In this document: positions 52,889 to 61,591 of the stretch, one piece after another
How the letters are laid out: each line of letters begins with the position of its first letter
Position numbering within the stretch: the stretch's first letter is position 1
Source: Alphaproteobacteria bacterium
Lineage (GTDB): Bacteria; Pseudomonadota; Alphaproteobacteria; CAAGCB01; CAG-977
Reading direction: 5' to 3'
Length of the DNA: 64,000 nt
NCBI GenBank assembly: GCA_900768465.1
Contig: CAAGCY010000006.1
Span: forward strand, 211,451-275,450
Notes under the pieces: generated by a model
The model's input: only the letters and a program-made list of their open reading frames with translations
Told to the model about the DNA's origin: nothing
Database searches by the model: none
Translations under genes and position numbers: made by a program

Positions 52889-54012
52889 TAAAAAGCGTCC
52901 TTCAGCAGTTGCAAAATGTCCGATTTTTCCAACGGCTTGACGTTAAACAAAATCGCGCCGTCGTTCAAAGCTTTTTCGGCAATCGCGTCAAAGTCCGATT
53001 CCGCGACCTTGCCCGTTTGGGACAGCGTTATCGGCAGCCCCGTCTTATTGTGCAGCGACTGCAACAGCACTTCCAGCGCGACGACGGGTTCGGGATCGTC
53101 GAACAATCCCGCCAAATCCCGATATTCCGCACATTGGTTGAATCGCATCACGCGAGGCAGTAAAATCGCCATCGCTTCGCCGTGCGCGACATGGCACACC
53201 GCCCCCAAAGCATGCCCGACGGCATGCACCGCGCCCACCATGCTGTTGGAAAACGACACGCCCGCCATAAAGCTGGCGTTTGCCAGTTCCAGCCGCGCCG
53301 CCTTGTTCTGCGGATTTTTAATCACTTCGGGCAAAGCGGACAAAATCGCCTTGACCGCCGCATAAGCGAACGCGTCGCTGACGGGGTTCTTTTGACGGCA
53401 AGAAAACGCTTCAATCGCGTGGCACAGTGCGTCAATCGCGGTCGCCGCCGTCGCGCGCGGAGGCAATCCCAGCGTCAATCGCGGATCAAGAACGGCAACC
53501 GTCGGCAACATCTGATCGGATATGATTTCCAGCTTGACCTGCCGTTCGGTGTCGGCAATCACGGCGACCGACGTCGCTTCGCTGCCCGTCCCCGCCGTCG
53601 TCGGCAAAGCGATAAAAGGAACGACCTCGCCGCGCGACAATTCTTCACAGCCGATGATATCTTTGATTTCGCTTGCGTTTTGCGTCAAAAGAGCCACCGC
53701 TCCTTTGGCGGTGTCAATCACGCTGCCGCCGCCCAAAGCGATGACTCCGTCGCATTTTTCGGCACGGTAAAGCGCCGCCGCTTTTTCGGCTTTTTTCAAA
53801 TCGCTGTCGGGGGGAACGTCGGTGAACAAAGCATGAGGCATATTGTCCAACGCATCCGTCAAAACTTTTAACATTCCCAATTTTTCAAGGGTTTTGTCCG
53901 TGATAATCAGCGGTTTTACGGCTTTCAGGCGCGACAGTTCGTAAGGGATGTGTTCCAACGCGTTTTCGCCCGAACACAGCTTTGTGCGCATAACGAATTC
54001 AAAGTATCCCAT
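52888..54012 (-). CDS. Iron-containing alcohol dehydrogenase
   Basis: 374 residues of the group III ADH family. 'DGVIALGGGSVIDTAKGAVALL' binds NAD(P). The metal site is formed by Asp in 'DPRLTLGLPP..TAATAIDALCHAIEAF', its His, and the later 'GAVHAVGHALGAVCHVAHGEAMAILLP' His residues. It interconverts alcohols and aldehydes. Middle gene of the SCP2-ADH-ALDH operon, with spacings of 1 base on each side. Confidence 0.93.
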   Translation of the reverse strand: MGYFEFVMRTKLCSGENALEHIPYELSRLKAVKPLIITDKTLEKLGMLKVLTDALDNMPHALFTDVPPDSDLKKAEKAAALYRAEKCDGVIALGGGSVIDTAKGAVALLTQNASEIKDIIGCEELSRGEVVPFIALPTTAGTGSEATSVAVIADTERQVKLEIISDQMLPTVAVLDPRLTLGLPPRATAATAIDALCHAIEAFSCRQKNPVSDAFAYAAVKAILSALPEVIKNPQNKAARLELANASFMAGVSFSNSMVGAVHAVGHALGAVCHVAHGEAMAILLPRVMRFNQCAEYRDLAGLFDDPEPVVALEVLLQSLHNKTGLPITLSQTGKVAESDFDAIAEKALNDGAILFNVKPLEKSDILQLLKDAF

Positions 54013-54013
54013 T

Positions 54014-54487
54014 TCACACCTTCACGCACATCAAAGCGAACAGCTTCAGCGGATTGTATTCGCGGTTCGGCACGTCCAGCTTGTCCGCGATGAACGGCGG
54101 AAACAGATAAGATTCCGCGATTTCCAAAGCGCGCACCAAGCCCATGGATTCGTACGGATTGCCTTTCAGAAAAAAGCGGTGTTCCGCATACGCGCGCGCG
54201 ATGCCGACCTGCCCCGTGAACAGCGCAAACGCGTCTTCAATGCTTTTAATCGTGATGTCCATATCGGCTTTGGCAGAGTTTTTCGCCAGCGCAAAGCCGT
54301 CGTTTTTGACTTTGAACGACAACACGGGCGCGTTTTCGCCCAATCCCGCGCGCAAACGGAAAACATAGCGGTTCGGATAGGCTTTGATGCCCGCTTTCAA
54401 GCGGCTGTCGGTTTTTGCCAGCACCTGCAAAGCCCGAAACAAAACCCGCATCACAATCCAACACATGACAGATTTAAATTTTTTCAT
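54014..54487 (-). CDS. SCP2 sterol-binding-domain protein
   Basis: 157 residues. 'VLSFKVKNDGFALAKNSAKADMDITIKSIEDAFALFTGQVGIARAYAEHRFFLKGNP' matches the SCP2 lipid-binding fold. The first 25 residues are hydrophobic and basic (MKKFKSVMCWIVMRVLFRAL) and may attach it to the membrane. It is the first gene of the operon with the alcohol and aldehyde dehydrogenases, so it may present a lipid substrate to them. Confidence 0.82.
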   Translation of the reverse strand: MKKFKSVMCWIVMRVLFRALQVLAKTDSRLKAGIKAYPNRYVFRLRAGLGENAPVLSFKVKNDGFALAKNSAKADMDITIKSIEDAFALFTGQVGIARAYAEHRFFLKGNPYESMGLVRALEIAESYLFPPFIADKLDVPNREYNPLKLFALMCVKV

Positions 54488-54511
54488 CGCTTTATCCTTT
54501 CGTCGGAGGGT

Positions 54512-54540
54512 GTTATAGCAGACGGTTCTGAAAAAATCAA
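54512..54540 (-). promoter_or_regulatory. Promoter of the SCP2-ADH-ALDH operon
   Basis: Minus-strand TTGATT, 17-bp spacer, TATAAC; start site near 54505. Confidence 0.55.
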
Positions 54541-54602
54541 TCGTTTGATTTAATTTTTTTGTTTTTTGTCCTTCCTTTTGCGAAAATCCGTTTTTTCAAG
54601 GC

Positions 54603-54636
54603 ACAAAAAAAACTGCAAGCGTTATAACTTGCAGGG
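54603..54636 (-). terminator. Second terminator after tRNA-fMet
   Basis: CTGCAAG / CTTGCAG stem, on the minus strand followed by eight T. Between the two terminators (54637-54696) I see no gene. Confidence 0.75.
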
Positions 54637-54696
54637 TTTGTCGGGTGCGTATTCGGGACGGCATTCCTCGCCTGCCGCATCCCCGTAGCTGTTAAC

Positions 54697-54725
54697 TAAA
54701 AAACCACCCTTTCGGGTGGCCTTTC
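54697..54725 (-). terminator. tRNA-fMet terminator
   Basis: On the minus strand CCACCC-GAAA-GGGTGG is followed by six T, starting about 8 bases after the tRNA. Confidence 0.85.
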
Positions 54726-54728
54726 AGT

Positions 54729-54806
<78 letters not shown>

Positions 54807-54877
54807 ATAGAAACCATACCGCCTTGACGGTATGGACTGTGTATAACCGTTTCTTAACAAAGCGTCAAGGATTTTTT

Positions 54878-55723
54878 TTACTTTTTTGATTTTTTGCCGG
54901 CGCGGATGATTTCCGCGTACTGTCCCGCCAAAGCTTGCCCTTCTTCAACCTGCCGCGGCGTCATCGTGTTCAGCAGCCGTTCCAAATCGGGCGACACTTC
55001 AACCAGATTTTCCGCATCGGGAAACAATTCCGACAGGCTCAGCACCAGCCAAGCATACGCCTTTGCCGGATCGCCCATATTGTAAGCATACAATTCCGCC
55101 AGCTTTCTGCCCGCGTCGACATAGCCTTGCTCCGCCGCCTTGGTCAGCCACTTTGCCGCGTTTTCGTCGCTGTGAGGAACGCCCTTTCCTTCCGCGTACA
55201 AAAGCCCCAGCCGCGTTTGAGCCTGCGGCAGTCCAGCCTGCGCCGCGATTTTATACAGTTCCGCCGCGCGCGCGTAATCCTGCGCAACACCACGTCCCCG
55301 TTCCGTCAACATTCCCAGCTTCAATGCCGCTTCCAAATTGCCTTGTCCGACCTGCACGGACAAAAATCTGACATTTTCGTCCGCCTGCATCGAATTGAAA
55401 TGATCGTGTCCCGATTTGATGTAAATCATCTGCAGCTGCGTCATCGCTTCCTGCGATCCCCGCGCCGCCGCCATATCGTACCATTTTTTGGCTTCCGCAA
55501 AGTTTTTGGCAATGCCCTTGCGTCCGAAACGATAAATTTTCCCCAGCTTCAGCTGTGCTTCGACGACACCGCTTTCCGCCGCCTGTTTAAGCAAAGGAAC
55601 AATCTGTTCCGCCGGTTGTCCTGCTTTATCCAAAGCTTCCGCCCGCGCAAAGATTTCCGCCGCATCGCCGGCGGCGCTCACTGCGGGAAACAACAGAACC
55701 GCCGCAAACAAAAAGGCTTTCAT
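54878..55723 (-). CDS. Exported Sel1-repeat protein
   Basis: 281 residues. Signal peptide MKAFLFAAVLLFPAVSAAG. About six Sel1 repeats: 'AAESGVVEAQLKLGKIYRFGRKGIAKNFAEAKKWYDMAAARGSQEAM', 'NLEAALKLGMLTERGRGVAQDYARAAELYKIAAQAGLPQAQTRLGLLYAEGKGV', and so on. It ends in a Lys-rich stretch. The start overlaps the stop of the pentapeptide-repeat gene by ATGA. It probably binds that protein or a shared partner in the periplasm. Confidence 0.88.
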   Translation of the reverse strand: MKAFLFAAVLLFPAVSAAGDAAEIFARAEALDKAGQPAEQIVPLLKQAAESGVVEAQLKLGKIYRFGRKGIAKNFAEAKKWYDMAAARGSQEAMTQLQMIYIKSGHDHFNSMQADENVRFLSVQVGQGNLEAALKLGMLTERGRGVAQDYARAAELYKIAAQAGLPQAQTRLGLLYAEGKGVPHSDENAAKWLTKAAEQGYVDAGRKLAELYAYNMGDPAKAYAWLVLSLSELFPDAENLVEVSPDLERLLNTMTPRQVEEGQALAGQYAEIIRAGKKSKK

Positions 55724-58002
55724 TTTCCGTTCCTTTTATACTTGGCAATGTATTCATCCGAAAACGGCACCTTTTCCACGATTTGATTCCACGGATGCGA
55801 TCCGTGAACCAGCACGCGCACGGATTCGGGCTTCCACCAATCGGGATATTCGGATTCGGGCAGCGCATACGGTTGGAAAGACGCCATATTGTCGGGCAGA
55901 CGCGTAAATTCATCGATAACCGCCTGATCAAAGTTGTCGTATTCGGCATCCGTTTTGGCGTTTTTCATATTGACGCCGCCCAAATAAGACCCCACGAAAT
56001 TCACGTTGCGCAAATCGGCGTTTTCAAAATCAGCCAACCTTAAATCCGTATGCGACAAATCGATTTGATGCCCCAAATCGCGCTTGAAATCGGGATTGGT
56101 CAGCGTCTTTAAAGCAAAATCAACATCCGCCGTCATCGGTTCTATCGGCTTGAACAGATTGTCCTGCGCCGACCAAGCGCGTTTTTCCTTCACATATCCC
56201 GCCAAAATATCAATCGCGGCGTTTTCCAGTTTTTTATCGTCGTTCGCCAAACATCCCAACGTACAAATCGCCCACAAAGCGTCGTTGGTGTTTTTGGGCG
56301 GATACGCCAAAATCGTCATGGCGCGCATAGCCAGATTATGTCCGCTTGACTTGCCCAGTTTGACGTCTTCGCATTTATCGCGCGAACAAACAAACGGGTT
56401 TTCGACTTTTCTTCTGTAAAGCCGTTCATCGTAATCCGCCGAATCAAAGTCGGGGAACGTATCGGGCGGCAGCGTTTCGCGGTCGACAACAATATGGCGC
56501 GCGTTATCCAAAGGCATATCGGACACCGCTTTGATGTCCGCGCCGCTAAAATCGGCATAAGCCGTGACGGCTTTGGAAAAGAAGATATTTCCTTTGAAAA
56601 CGGCTTGATTAAAGCGGGCATGCGATACGTCCGCAGACATCAGGTTTACATCCTTAAAGACGGCATTTGAAAAATTCGCCCAAGGAAAAACGACCTTGTC
56701 CATATAGCAGTTTCTGCAATTCAGCTGTGCGAAATCGCTTTTCCGCGCGGTCGATTCGTCCAGCACGATATTGTCAAAGACCGCCTGTCTGGCACTGACG
56801 CCATCCATGTCGACTCGATACGCCAGCACGTCTTGCCAAGCGGTGTTTTCGATGTTGGCGTTTTTAAAGGACGAAAACGAAACGGGGACATCGCGAAATT
56901 GCGTATTGCTCAAATCCGCGTTGTCGAAATTGACCATTGTCGCATACGTTTCGTGCAAGTGGGAAAAGCGCATTTTCGCATTTTTGAAAAAAGACTTTGT
57001 CAATTCGACGTCTTTGAACAGCACGTTTTCCAAAACGGCGTCTTGGAACACCGTTTCCGAAAAATCGGAGCTTAAAAAGTACGCTTCTTTGAAATAAGAT
57101 CCGGAAAAATTGTGTCCTGCCATAAATCCGCGGATGAATTCGATTTTTTCAAAGTTCACATGCGACAAATCCAAAACGGGGCAAGCTTTCAAATAATCGT
57201 CATCGGCGGCGGCTTCCAAAAAATCAACGCTTTTCTGCACCGCCTTGTTTTTGGGAACATCGTTGTTGAACGGCGAATAATACACGGTCGGCCACGGATG
57301 ACATTTGCGCAAATAATCGGCAACGGCGGTTCTGATTGTACAGCTTCCCGGACTTTCTTTCAGCTCCTCTTTCATTATCAGGGCGGCGACATCCAAAACG
57401 GCATTGATGTCGGCGTCGCATTTTTCAAGTTGGGACACCACCCAGTCGTACCATTCCTGTCTGTTTTCGGGCAGGCTGTTTTTCACGGCGGGCGGCAGAA
57501 CAGGACGCGATGTTTTGACGGCAATCGGACGGGCTTTGGCTTCGGCTTTAACGGCTTTGACGGGGTTTTTCAAGGGATAGATTCTGACCTGCACGGGATT
57601 GACTTCGCCCGCGGGTTTGGAAAAAAGCTTTGACTTGCGTTTTGTTTTCAGCGTTTCCGGCGGCAAAATCATCACCTTGGCAGGGCTGAGAACCGCATTG
57701 GCGGCTTGGTCGTTCGTCCATTTTGCAGGCTTGTCGTACAAAGAAACGCCGACCGCCGCATCCATACCGTGCGGCTTGGGCTTGAGCGCGGAATCCGACG
57801 GCAAAGTGTTTGTTACCGCGCTGGTCAAAGTCCCCGAACGCGTCGGCGTTGTTTTGGATTCATGGAGGGAGTCCGTGTGCGCCAAATCGGACACGGGCAA
57901 AAAGAACACCACGACGTTTTTCGGCACGGCGGCGGCGATAACGGCGGACGACAGCAACGCCCCGCCGATTGACAGCAAAATCCGCTTAGACTTTCTTGAC
58001 AT
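55720..58002 (-). CDS. Membrane-anchored pentapeptide-repeat protein
   Basis: 760 residues from the ATG at 58002 (GGAG just upstream; inside the rhodanese 3' end). An N-terminal hydrophobic helix (ILLSIGGALLSSAVIAAAV) is a signal anchor. Residues to about 200 are low complexity. Pentapeptide A(D/N)LxX-type repeats run from about 290 to 500 ('FSGSYFKEAYFLSSDF', 'FDNADLSNTQFRDVPV', 'FSNAVFKDVNLMSADV') and again near 660-710 ('LSHTDLRLADFENADL'). Two Cys pairs lie near 560 and 605. Pentapeptide repeats fold as a four-sided helix; the function here is unknown. Confidence 0.85.
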   Translation of the reverse strand: MSRKSKRILLSIGGALLSSAVIAAAVPKNVVVFFLPVSDLAHTDSLHESKTTPTRSGTLTSAVTNTLPSDSALKPKPHGMDAAVGVSLYDKPAKWTNDQAANAVLSPAKVMILPPETLKTKRKSKLFSKPAGEVNPVQVRIYPLKNPVKAVKAEAKARPIAVKTSRPVLPPAVKNSLPENRQEWYDWVVSQLEKCDADINAVLDVAALIMKEELKESPGSCTIRTAVADYLRKCHPWPTVYYSPFNNDVPKNKAVQKSVDFLEAAADDDYLKACPVLDLSHVNFEKIEFIRGFMAGHNFSGSYFKEAYFLSSDFSETVFQDAVLENVLFKDVELTKSFFKNAKMRFSHLHETYATMVNFDNADLSNTQFRDVPVSFSSFKNANIENTAWQDVLAYRVDMDGVSARQAVFDNIVLDESTARKSDFAQLNCRNCYMDKVVFPWANFSNAVFKDVNLMSADVSHARFNQAVFKGNIFFSKAVTAYADFSGADIKAVSDMPLDNARHIVVDRETLPPDTFPDFDSADYDERLYRRKVENPFVCSRDKCEDVKLGKSSGHNLAMRAMTILAYPPKNTNDALWAICTLGCLANDDKKLENAAIDILAGYVKEKRAWSAQDNLFKPIEPMTADVDFALKTLTNPDFKRDLGHQIDLSHTDLRLADFENADLRNVNFVGSYLGGVNMKNAKTDAEYDNFDQAVIDEFTRLPDNMASFQPYALPESEYPDWWKPESVRVLVHGSHPWNQIVEKVPFSDEYIAKYKRNGK

Positions 58003-58438
58003 TTCGCTCCACCGTCGGCAAACCCGCGCGCAGCCATCCCGCCAACCCTTTATCCAAGATGGCGACATCGGAAAAGCCTTTCTGTGTCAAAGCGTCATAA
58101 GCGTCATAAACGGCTTTTTCGTCGCGCAGTCCGACGACGACGACGGGCGTTTCCTTAAAGCCCGCCAGCTTGTCCGCCGTTTCCGCCAAACGAAGCTTCA
58201 ATTCGTCGCACGGCAGGTTAATCGCGCGGTCGATATGTCCGTAAAGGTTATAGAATTCGGTTTTGTCGCGAATGTCAATCACCAGCAAATCATCGCTTTT
58301 GATTTTCTTTTCCAACGCTTCGGGCGAGATGAAAGCGGCGTTTTTCCCGCGGATTTTATGCCGCAAAGCCGGAATCAGATACACGACCGCGTAATATGCG
58401 AACACGACGATTAGCAAACCGATGACAAACTTGTTCAT
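57986..58438 (-). CDS. Membrane-anchored rhodanese-like protein without catalytic Cys
   Basis: 150 residues. N-terminal anchor (FVIGLLIVVFAYYAVVYLI), then a rhodanese domain: 'LLVIDIRDKTEFYNLYGHIDRAINLPCDEL' and 'GFSDVAILDKGLAGWLRAGLPT'. The active-site loop, normally C-R-x-G-x-R, reads 'VVVVGLRDEKAVY', so the catalytic Cys is missing and the domain is probably a binding module. First gene of the operon with the pentapeptide and Sel1 proteins. Confidence 0.85.
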   Translation of the reverse strand: MNKFVIGLLIVVFAYYAVVYLIPALRHKIRGKNAAFISPEALEKKIKSDDLLVIDIRDKTEFYNLYGHIDRAINLPCDELKLRLAETADKLAGFKETPVVVVGLRDEKAVYDAYDALTQKGFSDVAILDKGLAGWLRAGLPTVERNVKKV

Positions 58439-58475
58439 TGAACGTCCCTTGCAAAAAAGATTTGGTGTTAGACAC

Positions 58476-58503
58476 TTGTCTTTGTAGAATATAAGGATAT
58501 TCT
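58476..58503 (+). promoter_or_regulatory. trmFO-hpn operon promoter with dyad
   Basis: TTGTCT, 16-bp spacer, TATTCT. The -10 lies within the inverted repeat AGAATAT-AAGG-ATATTCT (58486-58503), which could be an operator. Confidence 0.45.
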
Positions 58504-58533
58504 ATTGCAAAGATTTTTTAAAGGAGCTTTTTT

Positions 58534-59883
58534 ATGTCACAGGACGCGATTACCGTCGTCGGGGGCGGATTGGCGGGCAGCGAAGCCGCTTGGCAGATAG
58601 CGAAAGCGGGGATTCCCGTCGTTTTAAAGGAAATGCGCCCCGTCAAGCAAACACCCGCGCACCGTACGGACGGGCTGGCGGAACTGGTGTGTTCAAACTC
58701 TTTAAGATCCGACGACGCGATACATAACGCCGTTGGTTTGCTGCACGAAGAAATGCGCCGCTGCGATTCGCTGATTATGCGCGCCGCCGATTTGAACAAA
58801 GTTCCCGCGGGCGGAGCTTTGGCGGTCGACCGCGACGCTTTTTCCAAAACAATCGGGGAAGCTCTTGCCAACCACCCGCTTGTAACAATCAAGCGCGAGG
58901 AAATGACCGAACTGCCCGCCCCCGATTCGGGCAAGTACGTCATTGCGACGGGACCGTTGACTTCGGCAAGTCTGGCGGAACAAATCCAAGCCGTCGCGGG
59001 CGGGGATATTCTGCATTTTTTCGACGCCATCGCACCGATTGTCACCGCCGATTCGGTCGATATGACCAAAGCGTGGAAGCAATCCCGCTACGACAAAGGC
59101 GACGGCGACGACTATATCAACTGTCCCTTGGACGAAGAACAGTACAACGCCTTTATCGACAACCTGCTGTCGGGGGAAAAGGTCGCGTTCAAAGACTGGG
59201 AGAAAAACACGCCCTACTTCGAGGGCTGCCTGCCGATTGAAGTCATGGCGGAACGCGGACGGGAAACGCTGGCGTTCGGACCGATGAAGCCCGTCGGCTT
59301 GATGAATCCGCACACGGGCAAGCGTCCTTACGCCGTCGTCCAGCTGAGAAAAGAAAACAAGCAGGGAACTTTGCTGAATCTGGTCGGTTTTCAAACAAAG
59401 CTGGTGTACGGCGAACAAAAGCGAATCTTTAAAACGATTCCCGGACTGGAAAACGCCGAATTTGTGCGCTTGGGCGGGATTCACCGCAACACGTTCATTC
59501 ACTCGCCGACCGTTTTGGACGGGACTTTACGGCTGAAAGCGCGCCCGAACCTGCGCTTTGCGGGACAAGTCACGGGGTGTGAAGGCTACGTCGAAAGCGC
59601 GGCGGTCGGACTGATGGCGGGATTGTTCGCCGCATGGGAAACGCAGGGCAAGGAAATCGTCCCGCCGCCGGTTGAAACGGCGCTGGGCGCAATGCTGAAC
59701 CACATCACCGTATCGGCGGAAAGCGATTTGTTCCAACCGATGAACATCAACTTCGGATTGATGCCGCCCCCGCCCGTCCCCGAAGGCAAACGCAAAATCA
59801 AAGGGCTTGACCGCAAACGCGCGCAAAGCGAACGGGCGACCGCCGCGCTGACGCAATGGCTTGAACAGGCAGGTTTGAAATGA
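58534..59883 (+). CDS. trmFO: Folate-dependent tRNA m5U54 methyltransferase TrmFO
   Basis: 449 residues. Uses methylene-THF and FADH2 to make m5U54 in the T loop. FAD loop 'TVVGGGLAGSEAAWQIA' at the start; 'EMRPVKQTPAHRTDGLAELVCSNSLRSD' and 'YFEGCLPIEVMAERGRETLAFGPMKPVGL' hold the catalytic Cys residues. AAAGGAG precedes the ATG. Leads the hpnCDE operon (ATGA overlap with hpnC). Confidence 0.96.
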   Translation: MSQDAITVVGGGLAGSEAAWQIAKAGIPVVLKEMRPVKQTPAHRTDGLAELVCSNSLRSDDAIHNAVGLLHEEMRRCDSLIMRAADLNKVPAGGALAVDRDAFSKTIGEALANHPLVTIKREEMTELPAPDSGKYVIATGPLTSASLAEQIQAVAGGDILHFFDAIAPIVTADSVDMTKAWKQSRYDKGDGDDYINCPLDEEQYNAFIDNLLSGEKVAFKDWEKNTPYFEGCLPIEVMAERGRETLAFGPMKPVGLMNPHTGKRPYAVVQLRKENKQGTLLNLVGFQTKLVYGEQKRIFKTIPGLENAEFVRLGGIHRNTFIHSPTVLDGTLRLKARPNLRFAGQVTGCEGYVESAAVGLMAGLFAAWETQGKEIVPPPVETALGAMLNHITVSAESDLFQPMNINFGLMPPPPVPEGKRKIKGLDRKRAQSERATAALTQWLEQAGLK

Positions 59884-60758
59884 CGCACGACATCAAACGC
59901 ACCAAAGACGCCAACGGTGAAAACTTTCCCGTCGGATCTTGCTTAATTCCGGCGAAACTGCGCCCGCACGTCATGGCTTTTTACGACTACGCCCGCACGG
60001 CGGACGACGTTGCGGATTCCGATTTGCCGCGCATGGAAAAGCTCAGACGCCTTGACGCGTTGGAAGCCGTCCTGCGAGGACTGCGCGACGCGGACGAGGA
60101 CACAAAGTGCGCCGAAACCCTGCGCAACAGCTTGGAGGAAACGGGCGTTACAAACCAGCACGCTTTGGATTTGCTCAAAGCGTTCCGGCAAGACGCCGTC
60201 GGCTTCACCTACAAAACATGGGAAGACGTTATGGCGTACTGCCGCAATTCGGCGGGCAGCGTCGGGCGTTATATGCTGGATTTGCACGGTGAAAACCCGT
60301 CGGCGTATTGGCCTTCGGACGCTTTGTGCGCCGCCTTGCAGCTGAACAACCACCTGCAGGATTGCCAAGACGACTATCAGAACCGCCAGCGCGTTTACAT
60401 CCCGCGCGACTGGTTCAGCGACGAAAAAATCAAATACGAAGCTTTAAGCGACAGCATTACCTGCGACGCCTTGCGCCGCGTGTTCGACCGTATGGCGGCG
60501 GCAATCGACAGCCTGCTGGTCGAAAGCTCGCCTCTGCCCCTTGTCATTCGGCACAGAGGGCTGAGAATGGAAGTCTGCGTCATCTACCGTTTGGCGCAAA
60601 GACTGTTGAAAAAACTGAAAAAACGCGACATTTTGAAACGCAAAGTCGCTTTGGAAAAAACGGACTGGGTGCTGGCGGGAACGCGCGGCATTTTGGACGG
60701 ACTGACACGAAAGAAAATCAAATGCCTGAAAAAACAAGACCTCTTGCCGCCGAAGTAG
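59880..60758 (+). CDS. hpnC: Squalene synthesis protein HpnC
   Basis: 292 residues of the squalene/phytoene synthase fold. Asp-rich motifs are 'FYDYARTADDVADSD' and 'NNHLQDCQDDYQNRQRVYIP'. In the HpnCDE route HpnD makes presqualene diphosphate, HpnC converts it to hydroxysqualene and HpnE reduces that to squalene. Assigned HpnC by position ahead of HpnD and by 'NFPVGSCLIPAKLRPHVMAFY'. It overlaps hpnD by 37 bp. Confidence 0.92.
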   Translation: MTHDIKRTKDANGENFPVGSCLIPAKLRPHVMAFYDYARTADDVADSDLPRMEKLRRLDALEAVLRGLRDADEDTKCAETLRNSLEETGVTNQHALDLLKAFRQDAVGFTYKTWEDVMAYCRNSAGSVGRYMLDLHGENPSAYWPSDALCAALQLNNHLQDCQDDYQNRQRVYIPRDWFSDEKIKYEALSDSITCDALRRVFDRMAAAIDSLLVESSPLPLVIRHRGLRMEVCVIYRLAQRLLKKLKKRDILKRKVALEKTDWVLAGTRGILDGLTRKKIKCLKKQDLLPPK

Positions 60759-61588
60759 AATCTGTCGTTAAACGGTCGGGCAGCTCGTTTTACTGGGCGA
60801 TGCGGCTGTTGGGCAAACAAAAGCGCGACGCCATGTTTGCGATTTACGCGTTTTGCCGTGAAATCGACGACATCGCCGACGAACCCGCTTTATTGGAACA
60901 AAAGCGGCAGGCTTTGCAAGTTTGGCGCGACGATTTGGATAAAATCTATGCGGGCGGACAGCCGACGCAAAGAATCGCCGAAGCCTTGATTGAACCCGTT
61001 AAAACGTTCGCCTTGCCCAAAGACGAGTTTATCGCCTTGATTGACGGCATGGAAATGGACATTCCCGATGGCATGCGCGCGCCGACGATGACCGAGCTTC
61101 AGCTGTACTGCCGCCGCGTTGCGGGGGCGGTCGGGATGCTGTCCGTGTGCGTGTTCGGCGACTTTTCCGAAACGGCGCAAAGATTCGCGATTACTTTGGG
61201 CGAAGCTTTGCAGTTGACCAACATCCTGCGCGATATGGACGAAGATATGGAGCTGGGGCGACTGTATATGCCCAAGGAATGTCTGGACAAAGCGGGCATT
61301 GCCGTCACCGACGACACGCATTTAAGCGACATTTTGAACCACCCGAATCTGGGTGTCGCCCGCGCGGCTTTGGCGGAACAAGCCCAGCTCCGCTACGCCG
61401 AAGCGGACACTGCTTTGGAAAAGCTGAACGCCAAGCAGATGAAACCCGCCGTGATTATGAAAGCCGCCTACCGCAAAATCTTTGACGCGATGCAAAAACG
61501 CGGCTGGAGCGTTGTGCGTCCGCGCATCAAAACACCGAAATCAACGCTGTTGCTGACGGCTTTGCGCATTTGGCTGATTGGCAGATAG
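60722..61588 (+). CDS. hpnD: Presqualene diphosphate synthase HpnD
   Basis: 288 residues from the ATG at 60722, inside hpnC; a longer open frame upstream to 60308 is out of frame with the family. 'SSFYWAMRLLGKQKRDAMFAIYAFCREIDDIADE' and 'LTNILRDMDEDMELGRLYMP' carry the two Asp-rich motifs. It joins two farnesyl diphosphates. hpnE follows 3 bases after the stop. Confidence 0.94.
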   Translation: MPEKTRPLAAEVESVVKRSGSSFYWAMRLLGKQKRDAMFAIYAFCREIDDIADEPALLEQKRQALQVWRDDLDKIYAGGQPTQRIAEALIEPVKTFALPKDEFIALIDGMEMDIPDGMRAPTMTELQLYCRRVAGAVGMLSVCVFGDFSETAQRFAITLGEALQLTNILRDMDEDMELGRLYMPKECLDKAGIAVTDDTHLSDILNHPNLGVARAALAEQAQLRYAEADTALEKLNAKQMKPAVIMKAAYRKIFDAMQKRGWSVVRPRIKTPKSTLLLTALRIWLIGR

Positions 61589-61591
61589 CCT

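Noticed and set aside
60308..60721. Longer upstream start for hpnD
   Set aside because: The extra residues lie inside hpnC in another frame and look non-coding; the family N-terminus begins at the ATG at 60722.
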